Shown here: positions 43,797-54,525 of the stretch, in pieces
How positions within the stretch are numbered: the stretch's first letter is position 1
How the letters are laid out: each line of letters opens with the position of its first letter
DNA from: Saccharicrinis sp963675435
GTDB taxonomy: Bacteria; Bacteroidota; Bacteroidia; Bacteroidales; Marinilabiliaceae
Assembly: GCA_963675435.1 (NCBI GenBank)
Contig: OY776216.1
Span: forward strand, 5,613,841 to 5,677,840
Reading direction: 5' to 3'
DNA length: 64,000 nucleotides
Notes under the pieces: generated by a model
What the model saw: the letters and a program-made list of their open reading frames with translations, nothing else
What the model was told of the DNA's origin: nothing
Database searches by the model: none
Translations under genes and position numbers: made by a program

Positions 43797-44537
43797 ATGT
43801 CTGATACACTAAAAATTCACTCAATTGAATCATTCGGAACTCATGATGGTCCAGGAATCAGAATGGTTATTTTCTTACAAGGATGTAATTTAAAATGTCT
43901 ATACTGCCATAACCCAGATACCATTCCTGTTCAGGGAGGAGTTGAATATAGCATTGAAGAATTAGTTAATAGAGCTGAAAACATGAAACCCTATTTTGGA
44001 AAATTGGGTGGAATAACTGTTTCCGGAGGTGAGCCCTTATTACAAACAAAAGCTTTAATTCCATTATTTAAAGCTTTAAAAAAAGCTGGAATTCATACAA
44101 ACATTGATACAAATGGTTCTGTATTTAATGATCATGTAAAATTACTTTTAGATGAATACTCCGATCTTATTATGGTGGATATAAAACACACTAACGAAGA
44201 TGGGTTCTACAACCTAACCGGTGGCAAAAAACTATCAAAGAACCTAGAAATCATTAAACATAGAGAGAAATCAAAAAAGGCATTCTGGCTTCGTTATGTT
44301 CTTATTCCAGGAATTACAGATGATGTTAAGGAACTCATTAAACTGGGAGAAACTTTTAAAAACTTCAAATTCCTTGAAAAAATTGAAATACAACCTTACC
44401 ATAAACTTGGTACACATAAGTGGGAAGCGTTAGGAAATGATTACATGTTAAATCATATTGAAGAGAATAGTCCAGAACAGCTTGAAAAAGTAAAGAATAT
44501 CCTAGCTCCTTATTTTAAAGAAGTAAAGATTAACTAG
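43797..44537 (+). CDS. pflA: Pyruvate formate-lyase activating enzyme PflA
   Basis: 246 residues. A radical-SAM enzyme with Cys30, Cys34 and Cys37 (CNLKCLYC) binding the 4Fe-4S cluster, and SGGEPLLQ for SAM contact. It makes the glycyl radical on PflB. The start MSDTLKIHSIESFGTHDGPG is canonical. The upstream TCTCTTATCTAA/ATTTAAT sequence resembles that in front of kdsB. Confidence 0.95.
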   Translation: MSDTLKIHSIESFGTHDGPGIRMVIFLQGCNLKCLYCHNPDTIPVQGGVEYSIEELVNRAENMKPYFGKLGGITVSGGEPLLQTKALIPLFKALKKAGIHTNIDTNGSVFNDHVKLLLDEYSDLIMVDIKHTNEDGFYNLTGGKKLSKNLEIIKHREKSKKAFWLRYVLIPGITDDVKELIKLGETFKNFKFLEKIEIQPYHKLGTHKWEALGNDYMLNHIEENSPEQLEKVKNILAPYFKEVKIN

Positions 44538-44582
44538 CTATATAGAAAAGTATAAACACAAAGTTAAAATTACATCAATAAT

Positions 44583-45380
44583 ATGAGCTTATTTACACCT
44601 CCTGAAATTATAAAAATTGCAGGTGAATCTGCAATGCAAAAAGATAAGTACTCTGTAAAAAAAATATTAACTCTATCTTTTATGGCAGGTGCTTATATAG
44701 CTTTTGGCGGACTACTTTCTATTCTTTTAGCTGGAGGAATGCCTGAGGTTACAGCCAAAAATCCAGGTATTACTAAATTTGTTTTTGGTGCAGCATTTCC
44801 TGTAGGACTAATGATGGTTGTTATGGCAGGAGCTGAACTATTCACCGGCAACAATGCTTACTTTATGCCTAATGTGTTGAGCAAAAGACAAAAATGGACT
44901 GCCCCAATTCGCAACTGGACATTGGTATATATTGGTAATTTCTTTGGGGCTATTTTTGTAGCTTATTTCTTAACTCATTTAACTGAAGTGGTAGGTTCGG
45001 AACCATGGACAAAAACAATTTATAGCATTGCTGAAGCCAAAACTTCAAATCCCTTTTATAAAACCTTTTTAAAAGGAATTGGAGCAAACTGGTTGGTTTG
45101 TCTAGCTTTATGGATGGGAATGTCAGCTCAACATACCAGCGGAAAAATATTGGGTATCTGGTGGCCAGTAATGACATTTGTAGCTTTAGGATTTGAGCAC
45201 TCTATTGCAAATATGTTTTTTATTCCTTTAGCTATATTCGAAGGCGCTCCTATTACATGGGGGTCATTTATTGCAGATAATTTAATCCCTGCTACTATTG
45301 GTAACATTGTTGGAGGTGCATTTTTTGTTGGTACGCTGTACTGGTATGCATACGAAAAACAATCATCCAACAACAAGTAA
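44583..45380 (+). CDS. focA: Formate channel FocA
   Basis: 265 residues with six membrane helices of the formate-nitrite transporter family. Signature regions include MAGAELFTGNNAYFMPNVL and NWLVCLALWMGMSAQHTSGKI (conserved channel loop). It starts 45 bp after pflA, probably in the same operon, and would export or import the formate made by PflB. Confidence 0.93.
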   Translation: MSLFTPPEIIKIAGESAMQKDKYSVKKILTLSFMAGAYIAFGGLLSILLAGGMPEVTAKNPGITKFVFGAAFPVGLMMVVMAGAELFTGNNAYFMPNVLSKRQKWTAPIRNWTLVYIGNFFGAIFVAYFLTHLTEVVGSEPWTKTIYSIAEAKTSNPFYKTFLKGIGANWLVCLALWMGMSAQHTSGKILGIWWPVMTFVALGFEHSIANMFFIPLAIFEGAPITWGSFIADNLIPATIGNIVGGAFFVGTLYWYAYEKQSSNNK

Positions 45381-45486
45381 TCCTCTGTCTGCATTGTAAT
45401 AAAGAACCATAAAAAATAATAAAAGTAAGTACTTAGCTATATCCTACATACCAATTTTTCCTATTTTTACAGGAAATTCTATTTAA

Positions 45487-48414
45487 ATGGACAACGCTAA
45501 TATTCAATCCTCGCTTAACCAATTATCAAATCTTTTAAAAGGAGATGTTTCATACGATAATGTTTATATTGCTCAATTTGCAACAGATGCATCTGCATAC
45601 AGAGAGAAACCATTGGGGATTGTATGGCCTAGAGATAAATCCGATTTAGATCTTATTGTTGAGTTTGCTCAGGAACATAAAATTGCACTTATTCCTCGCG
45701 GTGCTGGTACATCACTAGCGGGTCAGGTTGTTGGAAACGATTTGGTGGTAAATACATCAAAATACATGAACCGAATTGTTGAACTTAACCAGGAGGAAGG
45801 TTGGGTAATAGTTGAGCCAGGTGTAGTCCTTGATGAATTAAACAAATACCTTGAACCTCATGGTTTATTTTTTGGACCGGAAACATCAACATCAAGTAGG
45901 TGTACACTTGGTGGCATGGTAGGAAACAATTCCTGTGGATCACACTCTTTAATTTACGGAAGTACCAGAGATCACTTATTGGAAGTTCATGGATATTTAG
46001 CTAATGGCCAGGAAGTAATTTTTAAAGAGTTAAATGAAAAAGAGTTCCAGCAAAAATGTAAATTAGAAACACTTGAAGGTGAGATATATCGTGAGGTCAA
46101 TGACATTTTAAGTGATAATCATAATATAAATGAGATCTTTAAGGAATACCCTCATCAAGATATCAAAAGAAGAAATACAGGATATGCACTTGACATATTA
46201 GCAAGTATGCAACCTTTTGATAAAAAAGGTGTTCCTTTTAACATGAGCAAATTAATTGCTGGCTCAGAAGGAACATTAATGGTTATCCATAAAGTAAAAT
46301 TAAACCTTGTCCCCACTCCTCCAAAATACAAGGCTCTATTGTGCGCTCACTTCAATAGCTTAAAGGAATCTCTTGATGCCAATATCCTTGCATTAAAACA
46401 TTATCCAAGAGCAGTAGAATTAATTGATGATAAAATCATTGATTTGGCAGGAAAAAGTACCGCCCAACATAGCAACCGATTTTTTATTACTGGTAAACCA
46501 GCTGCACTTCTTGTAATTGAATTTGCAGAGGATAATCAAGAAGCACTGGATAAAAAAATTGAAAACCTGATTTCCGATTTCCAAAAGAATAAAATGGGAT
46601 TTGCCTATCCTGTGGTTGATTCAAAAAACATGGGTAGGGTGTGGAATCTAAGAAAGTCAGGTTTAGGCGTACTTTCAAATATGAAAGGTGATAATTTACC
46701 TGTTGCTGTTATAGAGGATACAGCTCTCCAACCTAAAGACTTGCCAGCTTATGCAAAAGATATTAAGGATTTACTCTCGTCATTTAATAAAGAATGTGTG
46801 TTTTATGCACATGTTGGTTCAGGCGAACTACACCTAAGGCCTGTTTTAAACTTAAAAGATCCGCAGGATATTATCCTATTTCGAAAAATTGCTAAAGAAA
46901 CAGCCCTATTGGTTAAAAAATATAGGGGTTCATTAAGTGGAGAACATGGTGATGGTAGATTAAGAGGTGAGTTTATCCCTTTAATGATTGGAGACATTAA
47001 TTATAAGCTATTGCTTAGAATTAAAAAGGCATTTGATCCTGAAGACCTTTTAAATCCTAATAAAATTGTCAATACACCACCAATGAGTACCTCTTTAAGG
47101 TACCGACGTCCAAACGAGCAAAAAAATTTCAAAACGGTATTTAATTGGGATGATACAGAGGGCATTGTCAGAGCCACTGAAAAATGCTCAGGTTCAGGCG
47201 ACTGTCTAAAATCAGACATTATTGGTGGTACCATGTGTCCTAGTTATATGGCTTCAAAAGATGAAAAGCTTTCAACTAGAGGACGAGCTAATGTACTAAG
47301 AGAATATTTTACAGGAACCTTAGATTCAGACAATCTTTACCTTGAAGAAGTTTATGATGTATTAAGTCTTTGTTTATCTTGCAAAGCATGTAAATCTGAG
47401 TGCCCATCTGGTGTTGATATTGCTAAACTAAAAGCTGAGTTTTTACAATATTATTATAACCAGAAAGGAACACCAACAAGTGCCATATCAGTAGGATACT
47501 CACCTGTAATAAATCGTTTATTTTCATATACACCATGGATATACAACTTTGTTGTTGGTGCTCCTGTTTTGAGCAATATTCTTCAGGGGATGCTTGGTTT
47601 TTCAACCAAACGAAACATCCCTAAAATGTCAAACAGAACGCTTAAAACCTGGGCAAAATGGCATACTAAAGCTGTAGCAAAACACAGGACAGTATACCTG
47701 TTTGCTGATGAGTTTACCAACTACCTGGAAAGTGATCTTGGAGTTAAAACTATTCTATTACTAGAAACATTGGGTTATCGTGTTGTTGTTCCACAACATA
47801 TATATAGTGGAAGAACCTATATCTCTAAAGGTTTAATAAAAAAGGCAAAAAAAATAGCCAACAAAAACATAGAGCTATTATCTCCAATGATCTCAAAATT
47901 AAGTCCTTTAATTGGAATAGAACCATCCGCAGTATTAACATTCAGAGATGAGTACATGAATTTAGTAAAGGATGAGTTAAAAGGAGAAGCTATTAAGATT
48001 AAAAGAAACACCTATACGATTGAAGAGTTTTTAGCAAATGAGATGAATAAAGGGCGCATTAGTAAGGATAGTTTTACGAAGGAATCCAAAGAGATTAAGT
48101 TCCATGGCCATTGTTATCAAAAAGCACTTTCCTCAACCAAGTATGTACAACAAGTTTTATCTTTTCCTGAAAATTATACTGCTCTGGAAATTGATTCAGG
48201 ATGTTGTGGTATGGCAGGCTCTTTTGGATATGAAAAGAAATCACATAGCTTATCGATGAAAATTGCAGAGATGAAACTATTGCCTGAAGTAAGAAACACC
48301 GAACCTTCAACATTAATTGCTGCCTCTGGTACATCTTGCAGACATCAAATTAAAGATGGAACAGGAAGAGAAGCTCTGCACCCTATTGAAATTTTATATG
48401 AAGCATTATTATAG
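45487..48414 (+). CDS. FAD/Fe-S D-lactate-type dehydrogenase
   Basis: 975 residues, a fusion of GlcD-like and GlpC-like parts. FAD-binding PCMH domain at about 45-270 (IPRGAGTSLAGQVVGN, GGMVGNNSCGSHS). FAD-oxidase C-domain to about 530 (HVGSGELHLRP, GSLSGEHGDGRLRGEF). A 4Fe-4S segment with CSGSGDC and CLSCKACKSECPSG follows. A cysteine-rich CCG domain comes near the end (GHCYQKALSS, DSGCCGMAGSFGYE). Such proteins oxidise D-lactate or D-2-hydroxyglutarate and pass electrons to the membrane pool. The position after pfl/foc suggests D-lactate metabolism, but the substrate is not proven. Confidence 0.85.
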   Translation: MDNANIQSSLNQLSNLLKGDVSYDNVYIAQFATDASAYREKPLGIVWPRDKSDLDLIVEFAQEHKIALIPRGAGTSLAGQVVGNDLVVNTSKYMNRIVELNQEEGWVIVEPGVVLDELNKYLEPHGLFFGPETSTSSRCTLGGMVGNNSCGSHSLIYGSTRDHLLEVHGYLANGQEVIFKELNEKEFQQKCKLETLEGEIYREVNDILSDNHNINEIFKEYPHQDIKRRNTGYALDILASMQPFDKKGVPFNMSKLIAGSEGTLMVIHKVKLNLVPTPPKYKALLCAHFNSLKESLDANILALKHYPRAVELIDDKIIDLAGKSTAQHSNRFFITGKPAALLVIEFAEDNQEALDKKIENLISDFQKNKMGFAYPVVDSKNMGRVWNLRKSGLGVLSNMKGDNLPVAVIEDTALQPKDLPAYAKDIKDLLSSFNKECVFYAHVGSGELHLRPVLNLKDPQDIILFRKIAKETALLVKKYRGSLSGEHGDGRLRGEFIPLMIGDINYKLLLRIKKAFDPEDLLNPNKIVNTPPMSTSLRYRRPNEQKNFKTVFNWDDTEGIVRATEKCSGSGDCLKSDIIGGTMCPSYMASKDEKLSTRGRANVLREYFTGTLDSDNLYLEEVYDVLSLCLSCKACKSECPSGVDIAKLKAEFLQYYYNQKGTPTSAISVGYSPVINRLFSYTPWIYNFVVGAPVLSNILQGMLGFSTKRNIPKMSNRTLKTWAKWHTKAVAKHRTVYLFADEFTNYLESDLGVKTILLLETLGYRVVVPQHIYSGRTYISKGLIKKAKKIANKNIELLSPMISKLSPLIGIEPSAVLTFRDEYMNLVKDELKGEAIKIKRNTYTIEEFLANEMNKGRISKDSFTKESKEIKFHGHCYQKALSSTKYVQQVLSFPENYTALEIDSGCCGMAGSFGYEKKSHSLSMKIAEMKLLPEVRNTEPSTLIAASGTSCRHQIKDGTGREALHPIEILYEALL

Positions 48415-48523
48415 ATGTATTTACTTCTAAAGAATAAATTACTTTGGAGGATTAGATTTTTTCTTTCAAGCTTCCTCCGAAGTATTTTTAAAGCTTCACT
48501 TTTTTCATACTGAAAACCTTTTA

Positions 48524-51500
48524 TTACACCAATTCAACAATAGGTTTCATACCCATTACAATAATATCATCAACTTGCTCAAAATCTCCCATCCACTCTT
48601 CTAATTTTTGATGTAGAATGGCTTTTTGATCTTCTGCTGGAAGTTTATGTATATTTAATAACAAGTGTCGGAACCTTCTATATTTGAATTTCTTACCTTC
48701 AACACCTCCAAATTGATCTGCATAACCATCAGAAAAAATATAGAATGTATCATTAGGTTCAATAGCTATTTCATGCTTAGAATAGTGTAACTCTGTATTG
48801 GATAAATATCCAATAGCAAAACGATCTCCTTTATAAACAAAAATCTCATTATTTCGGATCAAATATAGCGGATTATAGGCGCCGGAATAAGTTAACTTAC
48901 GATTCTTTTTATCTATAACACAAAGCGCTATATCCATTCCATCATTTACGGCCTGCTTTCTGCTTTCGTTGCTATCTACATCTTTTTTAAAGGTTGAAAT
49001 AACCTCCTTGCTTAATTGATCTAAAATCATAGCAGGACATGTTAAATCTGTTGCTGTAAGAATACTCTTTAACATATCATAAGCTATTATTGACATAAAA
49101 GCTCCAGGCACTCCATGTCCAGTACAATCAACTGCTGCTACATATAAGATATCATCTCTTTCAAATAACCAGTAAAAATCACCACTTACCAGATCTTTAG
49201 GACGATAGTAGATGAATGAATCAGGTAATGAAGATTTAATTTTCTTTTCTTCAGGTAAAATAGACTCCTGAATTCTTTTTGCATAATAAATACTATCCGT
49301 TAAGCTTTGATTTATTTTTGATAGCATTTCTTTTTGAGCCTCAATCTTTTTCTTGTCTATTGCTTTCTCTTCCAAAGACTTATATGCACTCTTATAATGC
49401 CTTATTCTATAATTAATAATAGACTGCACCAGGAATATTAATGCAATAAGATAAAACGCATAAGCATAATTCGACATCCAAATTGGAGGGGTAATTTTAA
49501 TAGAAATATTAATTGGATTCTCGGTCCATTCATACTCACTATTAGCTCCTTTTATATGAAGTACATACTCACCTGAAGGTAAATCTGAAAAATCGACTTC
49601 ATTTTCGGTTGTGATAGTGCGCCAGTCGTCATCAAATCCTTCCAGGTAAACCTGAAATTTATTTCGTAGAGGATCAGTAAACTCCAAAGCGGCATACTTA
49701 ACTTTTAAATTAGAACTTTTCCGATATTTTAATAATATTTCCTTTTCGTCCCCTCTGAACTCATTAATCATCTTTCCCTTATGATAAAGCTCCATAGCCG
49801 TTATAACAACATTGGGTTTGCTATGGTTAAATTTCAGTGAATCCTGATTAAGATGTGCAACACCACTTACTCCTCCAAAATAAATTACTCCATCATGGTC
49901 TATAGCAGTTGCATTTTTATTAAATACATATCCAGGTAACCCATCATTAAGATCATAGTTAAAAATGATTTGATTTTTATCAATTAACGAAATTCCTTTA
50001 TTTGTTCCAATCCAAATACCTGCTTCGTCATAAACAATACTGTTTATCATATCATTGGCAATACCATTTAGATGTGAATAGTATCCAATGCTTTCTTTTA
50101 TCTTATCATAGTAGCTGATTCCGGACATAGTACCAAACCATATTTTTCTTCTACCATCTTCTGTAATTGATAAAATATGGTTACCTGTTAAAAGCGGAAG
50201 AGAGTCTTTAATATTATTAAGATGTTCAAAACCTGTAAAAACTTCATTTTTACGGTCTATATAATTTACTCCATTATTTGTACCAATCCATAATAAACCT
50301 TCCGAGTCATTATAAATTACATTTACCTCATCTCCACAAATTGTTTTCTCATCATCATCATCTGAAAAATAACTTATCACTTTGAAACCATCATATCGAT
50401 ATAATCCAAATTGAGTTCCAAACCAAATATTCCCCCTGTAATCCTCTTCAATTGAATTAATGGCATTTTGATTTAATAATGAGGATATTTCTACATCATT
50501 CACCTTTGTAAAAGGTAAAATTGTTCCTCTATCCTTATAATAAATATAAATACCATTAGCAGTTCCAATCCATAGTCGCTGCTTGGAATCCTGACACATA
50601 CTCAAAACTATATCTTTATTTTCTTTGTATAAGGAATAGTTTACCGGATAATTATAAATATCCTGAGCTTGAGGATCAACAATTTTAATTCCCTTATTGG
50701 CTGTTCCCAACCATATTTTACCTCCATCATCAATATAAACAGATCTAACGTCACAATCCTGAAGTTCTTTTAACTGTTCACTTCGGTTGGCAAGAGCCTT
50801 AAATTTTTTCGGCTTAAAATCAACCTTTATTAAACCATTATACCTGGTTCCTACCCACAACAACCCAGACTCATCTTCAATAAGAGCAGTTACTTCTTTA
50901 TCTGTAATTAGATTATTTGGCATATTATAAAAATCTGTTGGATCATATTTTAAATCCTCATTTTCATAATCAAAAGTAAGTAAGTGTAATCCTGTATTTG
51001 TTCCTAACCAAACACCACCTGAAGAATGTACTACTGCACATTGCACAACACTGTGCTTATAGTTAGATATATCCTCTTTTGACAATTCATATAATCCAGA
51101 ATCATTTTTTGAACATTCAAATACACCCTCACTTCCTCCTATTAAAATTGATTTTTTAGATAATGGTTGAATAGTTGTAATTGAACCCAAAGAACTTAAG
51201 AGGGTCTCTGAACTTCTTTCAAACTGTATTCTTTCGTATAACTTTTCTTGTTTATTAAACTGAGAAATTCCATCATAAGTACCTACCCATAAGTATGATA
51301 AAGATTTATGAAAAATAGGAACATTAGTACTACTATGATGTTTAAAAATATTACTATACAAACTATACTTTACTATTTCGCTTGTTTTAGTATTAAAATT
51401 TACGAGAAAGTTGTCAGTTTTAATCCATAAAGTAGAGTCTATATCAAACGAAATTCCAAGAATATTATCTTCTGGAAAATTTACATTACTATATCCCTTG

Positions 51501-51907
51501 GATGAGTATACTGTAAATTTTTGAGTTTTTCTATTCCATTTATTTAAACCATTACCAATAGTTCCAATCCATAAATCTCCGTTCGCATCTTCTGTTATAC
51601 ACTGAATACTATTTCCGGAAATTGAAGTCTGGTCGCCTATTTCATGTCTATAAACCTCAAATGAATAACCATCATAACGATTTAACCCATCCTGGGTTCC
51701 TATCCATAAAAATCCCCTGCTATCTTGAAATAAAGTATTAATTGAATTACCAGATAATCCATCCTGTACGGACAAGGAAGAATAGGTTGCTTCTAGTTTA
51801 ATATCAGAAGCTTGAACAACTCCTATGCTTCCAATACACAACAGAATTATTAATAAAAAACAATTACCGAATTTATATTTGTAACCAGTTAAAATAATAG
51901 CTCCCAT
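48524..51907 (-). CDS. Two-component-type propeller sensor with SpoIIE phosphatase output
   Basis: 1127 residues. An N-terminal signal or membrane helix (about 12-33) is followed by a long periplasmic double beta-propeller of reg_prop repeats (DSRGFLWIGTQDGLNRYDG and many more) to about residue 690. Next come a Y_Y_Y domain (about 705-800), one membrane helix (YAFYLIALIFLVQSIIN), a coiled coil, and a SpoIIE/PP2C phosphatase (GDFYWL, AVDCTGHGVPGAFMS). In Bacteroidota such receptors usually end in a histidine kinase; here the output is a Ser/Thr phosphatase, so it likely acts on an anti-sigma or partner-switch pathway. No partner gene is adjacent. Confidence 0.9.
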   Translation of the reverse strand: MGAIILTGYKYKFGNCFLLIILLCIGSIGVVQASDIKLEATYSSLSVQDGLSGNSINTLFQDSRGFLWIGTQDGLNRYDGYSFEVYRHEIGDQTSISGNSIQCITEDANGDLWIGTIGNGLNKWNRKTQKFTVYSSKGYSNVNFPEDNILGISFDIDSTLWIKTDNFLVNFNTKTSEIVKYSLYSNIFKHHSSTNVPIFHKSLSYLWVGTYDGISQFNKQEKLYERIQFERSSETLLSSLGSITTIQPLSKKSILIGGSEGVFECSKNDSGLYELSKEDISNYKHSVVQCAVVHSSGGVWLGTNTGLHLLTFDYENEDLKYDPTDFYNMPNNLITDKEVTALIEDESGLLWVGTRYNGLIKVDFKPKKFKALANRSEQLKELQDCDVRSVYIDDGGKIWLGTANKGIKIVDPQAQDIYNYPVNYSLYKENKDIVLSMCQDSKQRLWIGTANGIYIYYKDRGTILPFTKVNDVEISSLLNQNAINSIEEDYRGNIWFGTQFGLYRYDGFKVISYFSDDDDEKTICGDEVNVIYNDSEGLLWIGTNNGVNYIDRKNEVFTGFEHLNNIKDSLPLLTGNHILSITEDGRRKIWFGTMSGISYYDKIKESIGYYSHLNGIANDMINSIVYDEAGIWIGTNKGISLIDKNQIIFNYDLNDGLPGYVFNKNATAIDHDGVIYFGGVSGVAHLNQDSLKFNHSKPNVVITAMELYHKGKMINEFRGDEKEILLKYRKSSNLKVKYAALEFTDPLRNKFQVYLEGFDDDWRTITTENEVDFSDLPSGEYVLHIKGANSEYEWTENPINISIKITPPIWMSNYAYAFYLIALIFLVQSIINYRIRHYKSAYKSLEEKAIDKKKIEAQKEMLSKINQSLTDSIYYAKRIQESILPEEKKIKSSLPDSFIYYRPKDLVSGDFYWLFERDDILYVAAVDCTGHGVPGAFMSIIAYDMLKSILTATDLTCPAMILDQLSKEVISTFKKDVDSNESRKQAVNDGMDIALCVIDKKNRKLTYSGAYNPLYLIRNNEIFVYKGDRFAIGYLSNTELHYSKHEIAIEPNDTFYIFSDGYADQFGGVEGKKFKYRRFRHLLLNIHKLPAEDQKAILHQKLEEWMGDFEQVDDIIVMGMKPIVELV

Positions 51908-52036
51908 ATTAGATGCTAAAAGTAATAATTCAAATCAATAATTCTCTAGCTTTAAAATAAAAACAACTTTTTTTTAATATCCTTCACATGAAATCAAATG
52001 GTTCAATTAAAACATTTAAAAGTTAAAGTAAGCCTA

Positions 52037-53347
52037 CTATTTTAAATTAGCCTTCTCCATAAACCATCCCAAATTTTGAGATTTTGGTCGTTCAATAGGT
52101 AAACCATATAATCTATCCCAGATTAATTGAGTTAAAACACCTAATGCTCTTGAAACACCAAATAAAACCGTATAAATAGGAAATTCTGTGATTCCATAAC
52201 TGGATAATAAGGATCCTGAAATTGCATCTACGTTTGGCCATGGATTTTTAACTTTTCCTGTAGCCTGTAACACATCTGGAACTACATTATATATTTTATT
52301 TACTAATTTAATGTATGGAGCATCTGGCACATATTTATTTGCAAAATCTAATTGCACCTGAAATCTTGGATCTGTTTTTCTTAACACTGCATGTCCATAC
52401 CCTGGTATAACATGTCCTTTGTCCAATGTTTCCTCTGCATACTTTTTAATTTGTGCTTCACTTGGATCATCAGCACCAATTTCTCTTTTCATTTTATTAA
52501 TCCAATGCATCACATCCTGATTTGCCATTCCATGCAGAGGTCCTGCTAATCCATTCATGCCTGCAGAAAAGCTATAATATGGGTTTGAAAGAGCCGAGCC
52601 AACCAAATGAGTTGCATGAGCCGATACGTTTCCTCCCTCATGATCTGAGTGAATTAACATATACAAACGCATTAATCTTTTGGCATCTTCAGTTTTATGG
52701 CCCATCATATGTGCCAAGTTCCCTGCCCAATCAAGAGATGGATCAGGAGGAATATGATCTCCTTGGTGGAAAACTCTTCTGTAAATATAAGCTGCAATAA
52801 TTGGTAATCTGGAAATTAAGTCCATTACTCCTTCATAGGTCGGATCCCAGTAATCTCTCTTATCCATTCCTACAAGGTAAGCCTTTCTGAATTGCGATTC
52901 TGTTGACATAGCCAGAATAGCCGTATTAAACTGAATCATTGGATGGGCATCTTTGGGCAAGGATTCAATCACATCATAAACATGTGGAGGAATTCCTTGA
53001 GCTCGTTGAGCCCACTGTTCACTAATATGTCTGACATCATCAGGAGTTGGTAACTCACCAGTTAACATTAAATAAAAGATACCTTCAGGAAGTGGTTCTC
53101 CTTCTTCGTGAATTTTAGGTAAGATGTTTTTCAATTCAGGAATTGAATACCCTCTGAATCGGATACCTTCTTCCGGGTCTAATTTAGAAGTACATGTTAA
53201 TAAACTAACAACTCCTTTCATGCCAGTTAAAACTTGAGACATTGAAACATCCTGTATTTTAACATCTCCATATTCTTTAACTAGTTGCCTAACATTTTGT
53301 GCTTTAGGGATGGCTATCTGTAGTAATTTTTCTTTTAAATAATCCAT
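52037..53347 (-). CDS. gltA: Citrate synthase, eukaryotic type
   Basis: 436 residues. It makes citrate from oxaloacetate and acetyl-CoA. The catalytic histidines lie in GPLHGMANQD and IPGYGHAVLRKTDPRF, with the catalytic Asp in the NVDAISG region. The sequence is of the mitochondrial/eukaryotic type (start LKEKLLQIAIPKAQ; AQRAQGIPPHVYDVI), the form usual in Bacteroidota, and lacks the NADH-regulated N-terminal domain of the enterobacterial enzyme. Single-gene unit. Confidence 0.93.
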   Translation of the reverse strand: MDYLKEKLLQIAIPKAQNVRQLVKEYGDVKIQDVSMSQVLTGMKGVVSLLTCTSKLDPEEGIRFRGYSIPELKNILPKIHEEGEPLPEGIFYLMLTGELPTPDDVRHISEQWAQRAQGIPPHVYDVIESLPKDAHPMIQFNTAILAMSTESQFRKAYLVGMDKRDYWDPTYEGVMDLISRLPIIAAYIYRRVFHQGDHIPPDPSLDWAGNLAHMMGHKTEDAKRLMRLYMLIHSDHEGGNVSAHATHLVGSALSNPYYSFSAGMNGLAGPLHGMANQDVMHWINKMKREIGADDPSEAQIKKYAEETLDKGHVIPGYGHAVLRKTDPRFQVQLDFANKYVPDAPYIKLVNKIYNVVPDVLQATGKVKNPWPNVDAISGSLLSSYGITEFPIYTVLFGVSRALGVLTQLIWDRLYGLPIERPKSQNLGWFMEKANLK

Positions 53348-53414
53348 AGATTTGTAATTTGATTCTTATAAATATAACAAATTAAAAACAGGAAAACACA
53401 AATATTGTTTAATG

Positions 53415-53450
53415 AAAAAAGGGCATCCGTAGGACACCCTCTTTTTTTTT
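53415..53450 (-). terminator. Terminator upstream of gltA
   Basis: Imperfect stem GAGGGTGTCC / GGATGCCCTT, followed on the minus strand by T6; the + strand also ends in T9. It probably ends the gene remnant at 53540. Confidence 0.6.
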
Positions 53451-53539
53451 AATGATTTATGCGATCATTCAATATTATTTTATAGCGAATTGAAGTATTA
53501 AACTCTTTTCATCATCTTAATTTTAGATAGAAATTCGCA

Positions 53540-53672
53540 TTATTTTACTGTCTCAATAACCGCTTTGTTTATTTTACGAATTCTATCCTCAGTAATTTTA
53601 ATTTCTTTTCTGTCACAGGTCATTAAATCATTTACTTCAACACCTGTTGTTTGGGTATAATACCAATTATAC
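53540..53672 (-). pseudogene. Gene remnant cut by IS66
   Basis: Minus-strand reading gives TTGVEVNDLMTCDRKEIKIT, then EDRIRKINKAVIETVK and a stop, with a terminator behind. Beyond the IS66 element the frame meets a stop after a few codons, so at most about 50 residues can be joined. It may be the C-terminus of a lost gene. Not recognised. Confidence 0.4.
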
Positions 53673-53730
53673 GTATCCGCACTACTAAGCTCGTCTTCTA
53701 TTAGATATTTGAAGAGGATATATTTGGTGC

Positions 53731-54054
53731 ATGAAAAACTCAAGAAGACATACAGCCAAAGAGATGTTTGCTCATTACGAAGCATGGCAACAAGGTGATG
53801 CTCCACAAAAACAATATTGTAAAGAACATGGATTAGCTTATTCCACATTTCAGGCGTGGGGTAAAAGGCTCAAAGAAAGTAAATCTCAAGTTAAATCTGA
53901 TTCGGGTTTTATTCCGGTAAATATAAAGTCAGTTCCAGAATCTGAAGAAAAAGAAGCGGTAAACCAGCTGTGCTTATTATTTCCCAACGGTATCCAGTTG
54001 CAGTGTCCGGAAACTGTTAGTCCTGATTTTTTGAAAAAACTGATAAGCCTATAA
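53731..54054 (+). CDS. tnpA: IS66 TnpA
   Basis: 107 residues, the same protein as at 36642-36965: helix-turn-helix DNA-binding part of the IS66 operon, with FPNGIQLQCPE near the C-terminus. Confidence 0.88.
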   Translation: MKNSRRHTAKEMFAHYEAWQQGDAPQKQYCKEHGLAYSTFQAWGKRLKESKSQVKSDSGFIPVNIKSVPESEEKEAVNQLCLLFPNGIQLQCPETVSPDFLKKLISL

Positions 54055-54057
54055 ACT

Positions 54058-54423
54058 ATGTTCGCACTATCAACAGAAAACACATTTCACCTTTACAGCC
54101 AGCCCACTGATATGCGCAAAAGCTTTGATGCATTGTCGGGACTGATTCGCAACCATCTGGACAGCAACCCCCAGAATGGAGACGTTTTTATCTTCATCAA
54201 TAAGTGTCGAGATAAGATTAAGTTGCTGCATTGGCAGGGCTCCGGGTTCTTACTTTATTACAAGCGCCTGGAGAAAGGAACATTTGAGCTTCCCAGATAT
54301 GACACTTCAGTGGGAAGTATTACTCTGAGCTATGCCCAAATTGTAATGATAGTAGACGGATTATCTATTAAAAACCTACAACAAAGAAAGCGATATCTGC
54401 CTCCCGAAACACCTGTAAAATAA
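54058..54423 (+). CDS. tnpB: IS66 accessory protein TnpB
   Basis: 121 residues, the same protein as at 36273-36638; begins 3 bp after tnpA. PTDMRKSFDALSG is the family signature. Confidence 0.92.
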   Translation: MFALSTENTFHLYSQPTDMRKSFDALSGLIRNHLDSNPQNGDVFIFINKCRDKIKLLHWQGSGFLLYYKRLEKGTFELPRYDTSVGSITLSYAQIVMIVDGLSIKNLQQRKRYLPPETPVK

Positions 54424-54525
54424 GGTATTCCAACAAAAATATTTATCAACTCCAAACCTTAATTTTGTTGATAACAACGGTTGGTTTTTCTTTGGTAAAT
54501 GCCCGTGTTTGCGTAGTTTCGAAAT

